Shown piece after piece: positions 6,071 through 11,788 of a stretch of 11,788 nt of DNA. The stretch lies in NCBI GenBank assembly GCA_030044045.1, contig JASHWO010000334.1:1-11788 (forward strand). Reading direction: 5' to 3'. The stretch's first letter is position 1. Every line of letters begins with the position of its first letter. The DNA is from Acidimicrobiales bacterium. GTDB lineage: Bacteria > Actinomycetota > Acidimicrobiia > Acidimicrobiales > RAAP-2. The notes below the pieces were generated by a model. That model made no database searches and was not told where the DNA came from. It saw nothing but the letters and a program-made list of their open reading frames with translations. Both the position numbers and the translations under genes were made by a program.

Positions 6071-7299
6071 TGGCGGACCTGCCCGTCGCCCCGTACCACC
6101 CACTTGGCACAGGTCAGCTCGCGCAGGCCCATCGGTCCTCGGGCGTGCAGCTTCTGCGTGGAGATGCCGATCTCCGCCCCCAGCCCCAGCTCGCCACCGT
6201 CGACGAAGCGGGTGGAGGCGTTGACCACCACCGCCGCCGCGTCCACCTCGCGCACGAACCGCTCGGCCGCTGCCAGGTCGGCAGTCACGATGGCCTCAGA
6301 GTGGCCGGAGCCGAAACGGGCGATGTGGGCCACGGCGGCGTCGAGGTCGTCCATCACGGCCACCGACAGGGTGAGCGACAGGAACTCGGCGGCGAAGTCC
6401 TCCTCGGTGGCCGGAGCCACGTCGGGCAGCACCGCCTGCACCCGCTCGTCGCCCCGCAGCGCCACCCCGGCCAGCGCCCGCCGGACGCGGGGCAAGAACT
6501 CGCCGGCCACGTCGGCGTGCACCAGCAGGCTCTCCGCCGCGTTGCACACCCCCGGCCGTTGGGTCTTGGCGTTGACCACGATGGCCTCGGCCATGGCCAG
6601 GTCGGCGGCGGCGTCCACGTAGACGTGGCAGTTCCCGTCGCCGTCGAGCACGTAGGGCACGGTGGCGTGGGCCAGCAGCGAGGCGATCAGCGCCGGCCCG
6701 CCCCGCGGCACCAGGCAGTCGATCACCCCCCGCAGCCGCATGAACTCGACCGCCGTCTCGTGGCTGCCGTCCTCCACCAGGGCCACCGCGTCCTCGGGCA
6801 GCCCGGCCTTGGCCAGCGCCCGGCGGAGCACGGCGGTGACCGCGGCGTTGGAGGCCGCCGCCGAGGACGAGCCCCGGAGGTAGGCGGCGTTGCCCGCCTT
6901 GAGGCACAGGCCGGCGGCGTCGCTGGTCACGTTGGGGCGGTTCTCGTAGATGACGCCCACCACGCCCAGCGGCACCCGGACCCGTTCGACCCGCAGCCCG
7001 TTGGGCCGGGCCCAACCGTCGACCACCTCGCCCACCGGGTCGGGCAGCCCGGCCACGGTGCGCAGCCCCTCGGCCATGCCCTCCAGCCGAGCCGGGGTCA
7101 GGCGCAGCCGGTCGAGCGACGCCTGGCTCGCGCCCTCGGCCCGGGCCAGGTCGTCCTCGTTGGCCGCCAGCACGGTGGCGGCGTCGGCCAGGAGCAGGTC
7201 GGCGGCGGCCCGCAGGGCGTCGTCACGCACTGCCGACGGCGACCGGACCACCAGTCGGGAGGCGGCGCGCACGCGACTGCCCTGCTCGGCGAGGGTCAT
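6067..7299 (-). CDS. proA: Glutamate-5-semialdehyde dehydrogenase (gamma-glutamyl phosphate reductase)
   Basis: This enzyme reduces gamma-glutamyl phosphate with NADPH to glutamate 5-semialdehyde, the second step of proline synthesis, in the cytoplasm. The 410-residue product has the family's usual length and landmarks: [33 protein letters not shown] (cofactor region), [10 protein letters not shown], and [16 protein letters not shown] with the catalytic thiol Cys252. The ATG at 7299-7297 is 9 bp after the proB stop, with no strong Shine-Dalgarno sequence. The TGA overlaps the preferred moxR start. Adjacent proB supplies the unstable substrate, in line with the channelling usually proposed for this pair. 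I see nothing unusual in it. Confidence 0.97.
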   Translation of the reverse strand: MTLAEQGSRVRAASRLVVRSPSAVRDDALRAAADLLLADAATVLAANEDDLARAEGASQASLDRLRLTPARLEGMAEGLRTVAGLPDPVGEVVDGWARPNGLRVERVRVPLGVVGVIYENRPNVTSDAAGLCLKAGNAAYLRGSSSAAASNAAVTAVLRRALAKAGLPEDAVALVEDGSHETAVEFMRLRGVIDCLVPRGGPALIASLLAHATVPYVLDGDGNCHVYVDAAADLAMAEAIVVNAKTQRPGVCNAAESLLVHADVAGEFLPRVRRALAGVALRGDERVQAVLPDVAPATEEDFAAEFLSLTLSVAVMDDLDAAVAHIARFGSGHSEAIVTADLAAAERFVREVDAAAVVVNASTRFVDGGELGLGAEIGISTQKLHARGPMGLRELTCAKWVVRGDGQVRQ

Positions 7300-7308
7300 C
7301 GGGCCAGG

Positions 7309-8427
7309 CTACCCGTCGAGCACCACCAGATCGTCCCGGTGGACCACCTCGTGGGGCAGGTCCTCGGGCAGTTCCTCGCTGCGCCGGCCGATCCACTCCT
7401 CCCCGCGGCTCGACGGGTACCGGGCCAGTCCCTTGGCAAAGACCTCTCCCCCCGGCCCGACGATCTCCACCGCCTCGTCCGGCTCGAAACGGCCCGTCAC
7501 CGCCAGCACCCCGGCCGGTAGCAGGGAGCGGCCCCTCTCGACCAGCGCCCGCCGGGCGCCCTCGTCGACCACCACGGTGCCGGTGGCACCCAGGGCGAAG
7601 GCGATCCAGAGCTTGCGGGCCGGCAGCCGCCGGGGACGGGCCCGGAACGTGGTCCCGGCGCCCGGCTCGCCGGTCACCACCGCGCCGAGGATCCCCGGCC
7701 GCCGGGCGTCGGCGATCACCGTGGCCACCCCCGACCAGGTGGCCATCTTGGCCGCCGCCAGCTTCGACGCCATGCCACCGCTCCCCGCCGCCGAGCCGGG
7801 CCCGCCGGCCACCTGCTCCAGCCGGTGGTCGATGGCCACCACCTCCTCGATGAGCGAGGCCTCGGCCGCGGTGCGCGGGTCGGCGGTGAGCAGCCCCGGC
7901 GCGTCGGTGAGCAGCACCAGCAGGTCGGCGCCGACCAGGTGGGCCACCAGGGCGCTCAGCCGGTCGTTGTCACCGAAGCGGATCTCCTCGTCGGCCACCG
8001 CGTCGTTCTCGTTGACCACCGGCACGACGCCCAGCTCGAGCAGGTGGGCCAGCGTGCCTCGGGCGTGCAGGTACTGCTGGCGGTGGACGAAGTCGAGCGG
8101 GGCCAGCAGCACCTGGCCGGCCAGCAGCCCGTGCGGGGCCAGCCCCTCCTGCCAGGCCGACATCAGCCGGTGCTGCCCCACCGCCGACACCGCCTGCAGC
8201 ACCGCCGGGTCGGTCGGGCGGGCGCCGCTCCGGTCCAGCGCCGACCAGCCGGCAGTGATGGCGCCGGAGGTGACCACCACCACCCGGTGGCCGTGGCGCC
8301 GCAACCCGGCGATCTCGCCGCAGATCCGCCCGACCACCTCGCCGTCGGTGGCGCCCGACGGGGTGGTCACGCTGCTCGAGCCGACCTTGACCACCAGGGT
8401 GGCGCGCCCGGTGCGGCCGGCGCTCAC
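7309..8427 (-). CDS. proB: Glutamate 5-kinase with C-terminal PUA domain
   Basis: This enzyme phosphorylates glutamate with ATP, the first and normally proline-inhibited step of proline synthesis. The 372-residue product has the amino acid kinase fold: LVVKVGSSSVT (phosphate loop, Lys14), VVVVTSGAI, VVPVVNENDAV (glutamate binding) and GGMASKLAAAKMA (nucleotide end). A PUA domain occupies about residues 275-372, so this is the full two-domain form. The start is GTG 8427, which overlaps the obgE stop as GTGA and sits 13 residues before the first catalytic motif. Longer readings, up to 8625, run inside obgE and have no similarity to the family. The TAG at 7311-7309 is followed closely by proA. 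Confidence 0.97.
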   Translation of the reverse strand: MSAGRTGRATLVVKVGSSSVTTPSGATDGEVVGRICGEIAGLRRHGHRVVVVTSGAITAGWSALDRSGARPTDPAVLQAVSAVGQHRLMSAWQEGLAPHGLLAGQVLLAPLDFVHRQQYLHARGTLAHLLELGVVPVVNENDAVADEEIRFGDNDRLSALVAHLVGADLLVLLTDAPGLLTADPRTAAEASLIEEVVAIDHRLEQVAGGPGSAAGSGGMASKLAAAKMATWSGVATVIADARRPGILGAVVTGEPGAGTTFRARPRRLPARKLWIAFALGATGTVVVDEGARRALVERGRSLLPAGVLAVTGRFEPDEAVEIVGPGGEVFAKGLARYPSSRGEEWIGRRSEELPEDLPHEVVHRDDLVVLDG

Positions 8428-9725
8428 GAGGCCATCCCGTCGCGGTACCAGGTGAACGACACCTCGCCGACCCGTACCTCGTCGCCGTCGTGGGCCCCGG
8501 CTCGGGACAGCAGCCGGTCCACTCCCAGGCGGCGCAGGCGGCGCACCGCCTCGTCGAGGGCGCCGCCGTCGGTCAGGTCGGAGAAGCGCACCGCCCGCTC
8601 GGCCACCCGGCCGGTGAGCGCCCACACCCCGGCGCTCACGCGCTCCACCCCCACGCCCTCCGACGCCGGCCGGTGCACGACCACCTCACCCTGGGCGGCC
8701 TCGGCCTCGGCCGCCGCCCGGGCCGACGCCACCACCCGGGCCAGGCGTCCCAGCAGCTCGGGCATGCCCTGCCCGGTCACGGCGGACACGGACATCTCGG
8801 CCGTGGCACCGGGGTCCGGGCACAGGTCGGCCTTGGACCCGGCCACGATGCGAGGCCGGTCCAGCAGCTCGGGCTGGTAGCGGCCCAGCTCCCCCAGCAG
8901 CACCCGGCGCTGCTCCTCGGGGGGCGTCCCGTCGGCGGCAGCCAGGTCCAGCAGCACCAGCAGCACCCGAGCCCGCTCGATGTGGCGGAGGAACCGGTGG
9001 CCCAGGCCCCGCCCCTCGGCAGCGCCTTCCACCAACCCCGGCACGTCGGCCATCACCAGCTCCACCTCGTCGTCCCCCCGCCCGGGGGCCCCAGCCCCCG
9101 CTCCCGGCCGTCGGCCCACCCGAACCACGCCCAGGTGGGGCTGGAGCGTAGTGAACGGGTAGTCGGCCACCTTGGGCTTGGCCGCGGAGACGGCCGAGAT
9201 CAGGGTGGACTTCCCGGCGTTCGGGAAGCCGACCAGCGCCACGTCGGCCACCAGCTTCAGCTCCAGGTCGAGCCAGCGCTCCTGGCCCCGCTCCCCCTGT
9301 TCGGCGAAGGCCGGCGCCCGCCGGCGATTGCTGAGGAACCGGGCGTTGCCCCGGCCGCCCTGGCCGCCCTCGGCCGCCAGCCACCGGTCGCCCGGCCCCG
9401 ACAGGTCGCAGAGCACCGACCCGTCCCGCTCCCTGACCACCGTGCCCACCGGCACCGGCACCGGCAGGTCGGGCCCCCGGGCGCCGTGCCGGCGCTTGCC
9501 CGAACCGTGGCCGCCGTTGGTGGCCCGCCGGTGGGGGTGGTCCCGGAAGCCCAGCAGCGAGGCTTGGTTCTGCGAGGCCACCAGCCACACGTCCCCGCCC
9601 CGGCCGCCGTCCCCGCCGTCGGGGCCGCCCCGCTCGACGTGGGCCTCGCGACGGAACGACATGGCGCCGGCCCCGCCGTCGCCCGCCTTGGCGTGGATCT
9701 GGGCCTCGTCGACGAACCCGGGCAC
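8424..9725 (-). CDS. obgE: Obg-family GTPase (CgtA/ObgE) with OCT domain
   Basis: Obg proteins are ribosome-associated GTPases acting in 50S assembly and stress or growth control. The 433-residue product shows the glycine-rich Obg fold at 1-158 (AGDGGAGAMSFRREA, GGDGGRGGDVWL). The G domain follows, with G1 GFPNAGKST (Lys172), G2 in YPFTTLQPHLG, G3 DVPGLVEGA and G4 GSKAD (297-300). The actinobacterial/Firmicute-type OCT domain fills about 350-433, ending in VSFTWYRDG. In G4 the usual Asn of NKxD is Ser297. The start is GTG 9725, seven bases after a TAGGAT box, and the N-terminus MPGFVDEAQIHAKAG fits the family. The stop overlaps proB. In many bacteria rplU-rpmA precede obgE, but here the preceding gene is an amine oxidase 22 bp upstream. 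Confidence 0.97.
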   Translation of the reverse strand: MPGFVDEAQIHAKAGDGGAGAMSFRREAHVERGGPDGGDGGRGGDVWLVASQNQASLLGFRDHPHRRATNGGHGSGKRRHGARGPDLPVPVPVGTVVRERDGSVLCDLSGPGDRWLAAEGGQGGRGNARFLSNRRRAPAFAEQGERGQERWLDLELKLVADVALVGFPNAGKSTLISAVSAAKPKVADYPFTTLQPHLGVVRVGRRPGAGAGAPGRGDDEVELVMADVPGLVEGAAEGRGLGHRFLRHIERARVLLVLLDLAAADGTPPEEQRRVLLGELGRYQPELLDRPRIVAGSKADLCPDPGATAEMSVSAVTGQGMPELLGRLARVVASARAAAEAEAAQGEVVVHRPASEGVGVERVSAGVWALTGRVAERAVRFSDLTDGGALDEAVRRLRRLGVDRLLSRAGAHDGDEVRVGEVSFTWYRDGMAS

Positions 9726-9732
9726 GGGCGCA

Positions 9733-9738
9733 ATCCTA
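9733..9738 (-). promoter_or_regulatory. Putative -10 box of the obgE operon (TAGGAT), leaderless start
   Basis: The minus strand reads TAGGAT, matching TANNNT, with seven bases before the obgE GTG at 9725. It lies in the 22-bp gap after the amine oxidase stop. It suggests that the obgE-proB-proA-moxR-vwa-phosphatase genes have their own leaderless promoter even if some transcripts read through from the amine oxidase gene. No -35 match is evident. Confidence 0.45.
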
Positions 9739-9747
9739 CGGTGACGC

Positions 9748-11643
9748 CTACCCCTGGTGGCAGTGACCGCCGGCGGACGGTGGGACGTCCAGGGCCGGGT
9801 TGCGGTCGAAGAAGCCCACCGGCACCAGGGAGAAGCTGGTGTACTCCACTGGCATCACCGGCCAGTCCTCCGGGCGGGGCACGTGGGTCACGCCGAACGT
9901 GTACCAGAGCACCACGTCCTCATCGACCAGGGGACGGTCGGCGGCCGTCCAGCGGGGCAGCCCGTCCCCGCCCACGTGCTGGTTCGGGTGGTCGCCGGCC
10001 GCCCGCAGCTCCCCCGGCGCGAAACGGGTCACCCACAGGTTCCGGGTGGCGAAACGGGCCCGGCGCCCCACGCTCGACTCGGGGTCGGCCAGCAGGGTGG
10101 GCGTCGACCCGGGCACGAGCTTGTAGGCCGTGGGCTGGCCCAACCCGTTCGTGGCCGTGCGGTTCGCCACCTTCCAGTACCGGCTGGTGGCCGGATCCAC
10201 CACCCGCTGGGCCTGCTGCTCGCGCTCCAGCAAGGTGGCGGTGGGGGCGAAGGTGTTGCCCCACGGGCTGGGTTCCCGGTGGGTCTCGACCTCGTAGACG
10301 GCGTTGGCCGGGCCGTCGACCTCCATGTCCAGCCGCACGTTGAAGAGGTGCTGGTGGTACGGCGCGGCGAGCTGGGGCGCCACCATGACGGCGTGGTCCG
10401 GCTCCTGGCCGGGGGGGACGGCCTGGGTGGACATGATCCCGGTCAGCTTGACCTCGAGCTGGACGGTGCCGTCGAGGTAGAGGTACCAGTAGAAGCCGTA
10501 CTCGTAGTTGCCCACCGTGGCGATGGAACTGATCACCAATCGCCGCGAACGGCGGACCTCCACCCGGCCGGTGTGCATGTCGACGTGCTTCCAGAGGATG
10601 CCGTAGTCCTCCTCGTGCATACAGATGGCGTTGGGCAGGGTGTGCGGGTGGCCGCTCTCGTCGGCGAAGTCCACGTCGAAGTAGTGGATCTCCCCCAGGC
10701 AGTCGCAACCGAGCACCAGGGAGTCGGCCATGCGGCCCAACCCCCACTCCCCTGCGTCGAACGCGCTCTTCCAGGCGTGCATCGGGTCCGGCGATCCGTA
10801 GGGCACCACCATCTCGCTGACCGAGGCCCGGTAGAGCACCGGGCGCACCCGGTCGCCGTCCTCGTAGCCGAGCGTCCGCAGCACCAGGCCCTCGAACGGG
10901 TCCATGGTGACCCGGAACGACCACCGCTGCCAGCGCACGAGGTTGCCGTCGACGGTGAAGCTCGGGCCTTCGGGCTGGGTGATCTCCAGCGGACGCAGGT
11001 CGGTGCGCAGCTCGGCGTCCTCGGGGAAGTAGCTGCCACGGCCGGGCGGCAGGGGCACCACCCCCGTGTCGACCACCTCCAGCACCTCGCCCCGACCCAG
11101 GTCGACGAAGCCGACGACTCCCTCCACCGGCTTGGCGTAGCCGTTGTCGCCCGGCTCGTCGCGCAGGTAGGAGAGGCAGCGGGTGATCCGCCGGTTGTGC
11201 TCGTGGTCGATGCCGAAGGTCCCGGCCGGCCAGGGATCGATCTGCACCTTGTCGAAGTCCTCGATGCCCCGGCGACGCATGGCCGCCTGCCAGGCCGGGT
11301 CGGACTTCAGCGCGTCGATGGCGTACATCGACTCCTCGAGCAGGAGCGCCGGGCGCGCCTCCTCGACCACCTCCCAGCGGTCGACCGTACCGTTCGTGAC
11401 CGACACCACCGCCTCTACCACGGTGGCCTCCGGTCCCGGCACCACCGCGATCCGGACCTGACGGTCGAACGGGTCTCCCGGCCGGAAGGCCCGTACCGCC
11501 GCCTTGTCCGGCTCCTGTAGCCCGACGTAGGCGATGCGCGCGCCGTCCGGCAGCGCCCCGTGCCCGCGTACGAGGCCCACGGCGACCTTGATCTCCTCTC
11601 CGGTGAGCGCGGCGAGCGGATGGTCCACAGTCGTTCCTGACAC
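9748..11643 (-). CDS. Copper-containing primary amine oxidase (topaquinone enzyme)
   Basis: These enzymes oxidise primary amines to aldehydes, releasing ammonia and hydrogen peroxide. The 631-residue product has the cofactor-precursor Tyr380 in VGNYEYGFYW (N-Y-[DE]-Y consensus) and the catalytic base Asp296 in FDAGEWGLG. Copper ligands are His430 and His432 in PYHQHLFN, with His587 in FGVTHVPRPEDWP. GCDCLGEIHYFD is also typical. The spacing of base and cofactor tyrosine, 84 residues, equals that of the Arthrobacter globiformis enzyme (Asp298, Tyr382). No signal peptide is visible, so it is probably cytoplasmic. The substrate cannot be read from sequence. It ends in GGHCHQG, a short His/Cys tail. 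GTG 11643 is preferred because a TACGGT box ends eight bases upstream; GTG 11652 would add three residues and overlaps that box. Confidence 0.95.
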   Translation of the reverse strand: MSGTTVDHPLAALTGEEIKVAVGLVRGHGALPDGARIAYVGLQEPDKAAVRAFRPGDPFDRQVRIAVVPGPEATVVEAVVSVTNGTVDRWEVVEEARPALLLEESMYAIDALKSDPAWQAAMRRRGIEDFDKVQIDPWPAGTFGIDHEHNRRITRCLSYLRDEPGDNGYAKPVEGVVGFVDLGRGEVLEVVDTGVVPLPPGRGSYFPEDAELRTDLRPLEITQPEGPSFTVDGNLVRWQRWSFRVTMDPFEGLVLRTLGYEDGDRVRPVLYRASVSEMVVPYGSPDPMHAWKSAFDAGEWGLGRMADSLVLGCDCLGEIHYFDVDFADESGHPHTLPNAICMHEEDYGILWKHVDMHTGRVEVRRSRRLVISSIATVGNYEYGFYWYLYLDGTVQLEVKLTGIMSTQAVPPGQEPDHAVMVAPQLAAPYHQHLFNVRLDMEVDGPANAVYEVETHREPSPWGNTFAPTATLLEREQQAQRVVDPATSRYWKVANRTATNGLGQPTAYKLVPGSTPTLLADPESSVGRRARFATRNLWVTRFAPGELRAAGDHPNQHVGGDGLPRWTAADRPLVDEDVVLWYTFGVTHVPRPEDWPVMPVEYTSFSLVPVGFFDRNPALDVPPSAGGHCHQG

Positions 11644-11650
11644 GGGCGTC

Positions 11651-11656
11651 ACCGTA
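11651..11656 (-). promoter_or_regulatory. Putative -10 box of the amine oxidase gene (TACGGT), leaderless start
   Basis: The minus strand reads TACGGT (TANNNT), with seven bases before GTG 11643. This is the same arrangement as at obgE. It supports GTG 11643 over GTG 11652, whose codon overlaps the box. No -35 hexamer is recognised. Confidence 0.4.
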
Positions 11657-11700
11657 GGCGAGGCCCAAGGCGTTCCGCCACCAGGCCCTCGGCCGACGCC

Positions 11701-11788
11701 CGCCGGCCGTACGGTGCTCTTGGCCCGCCCGGGCGCCCCAACCCGGGCTCCTCCGGGAGGTGGGGCCCCTGCCCCACGCCGGCCGTAC
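11701..11788. repeat. 12-bp direct repeat flanking a cluster of GC-rich inverted repeats
   Basis: CGCCGGCCGTAC occurs at 11701-11712 and again at 11777-11788, the last base of the window. Between them lie the palindrome CGCCCGGGCG (11726-11735), a CCCGGG/CCCGGG pair (11728-11733 and 11742-11747), CCTCCGGGAGG (11750-11760) and GTGGGG/CCCCAC (11760-11765 and 11772-11777, six-base loop). The left copy continues as GTACGGT, a TANNNT-like box on the plus strand at 11710-11715. No gene is supported in 11653-11788. This may be a leader or terminator region of a neighbouring gene outside the window. Confidence 0.5.

Noticed and set aside
8428..8625. Longer N-terminus for ProB, extending into obgE
   Set aside because: The extra residues are a frame-shifted reading of the Obg OCT domain, and GTG 8427 overlapping the obgE stop puts the kinase motif at the usual distance.
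9757..11520. 587-codon open frame on the plus strand opposite the amine oxidase
   Set aside because: The amine oxidase has complete catalytic motifs on the minus strand. The plus-strand translation is a biased His/Val/Gly string without any family landmark.
11653..11788. Upstream extension of the amine oxidase frame to the window edge
   Set aside because: The frame is open but contains no start codon before 11652 and reads as Pro/Gly/Arg-rich sequence through palindromes, while the TACGGT box explains the start at 11643.

Overview
The window looks like a piece of a high-GC Actinomycetota chromosome, most likely class Acidimicrobiia or a close relative. The reasons are a very G+C-rich sequence with G/C third positions throughout, core genes in actinobacterial style (class II DAHP synthase, obgE-proB-proA, nadD nearby), secreted repeats of the VASDGGIFSFG type that are common in that class, and starts that lack Shine-Dalgarno sequences but have a TANNNT box 6-7 nt upstream, as expected for leaderless mRNAs. 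The taxon is inferred from gene content, not from a search.

Layout. At the left edge (1-75, minus) are the first 25 codons of nadD. Divergent from it, on the plus strand, are a class II 3-deoxy-7-phosphoheptulonate synthase (109-1485) and a secreted protein with five 42-residue repeats and a GH25/lysozyme-like C-terminal domain (1557-3002). The rest is on the minus strand. Read in the direction of transcription it holds a copper/TPQ amine oxidase (11643-9748), then obgE (9725-8424), proB (8427-7309), proA (7299-6067), a MoxR-type AAA+ ATPase (6070-5093), a CoxE-like von Willebrand A protein (5100-3688) and a histidine phosphatase (3691-2990). The last 136 bases (11653-11788) hold the amine oxidase promoter, GC-rich inverted repeats and a 12-bp direct repeat, with no gene that I can support. 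No gene-free stretch exceeds 300 bases.

How the genes fit together. obgE, proB, proA, moxR, vwa and the phosphatase are almost certainly one operon: four of the five junctions overlap (GTGA, GTGA, an 8-bp overlap, ATGA) and the fifth gap is 9 bp. ProB and ProA make the first two steps from glutamate to proline. ObgE is a ribosome-associated GTPase. The MoxR and VWA proteins form a typical ATPase/MIDAS chaperone pair. The histidine phosphatase closes the transcript and meets the end of the secreted-protein gene tail to tail with a 13-bp overlap. The common actinobacterial order obgE-proB-proA-nadD appears to be interrupted here by the moxR-vwa-phosphatase module and by the plus-strand aroG/secreted-protein pair.

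Most of the window is well-known housekeeping. The less ordinary parts are the secreted repeat/hydrolase protein, the MoxR-VWA-phosphatase module coupled to proline synthesis, the tightly packed divergent leaderless promoters at 82-102, and a perfect 13-bp inverted repeat around the aroG stop codon.
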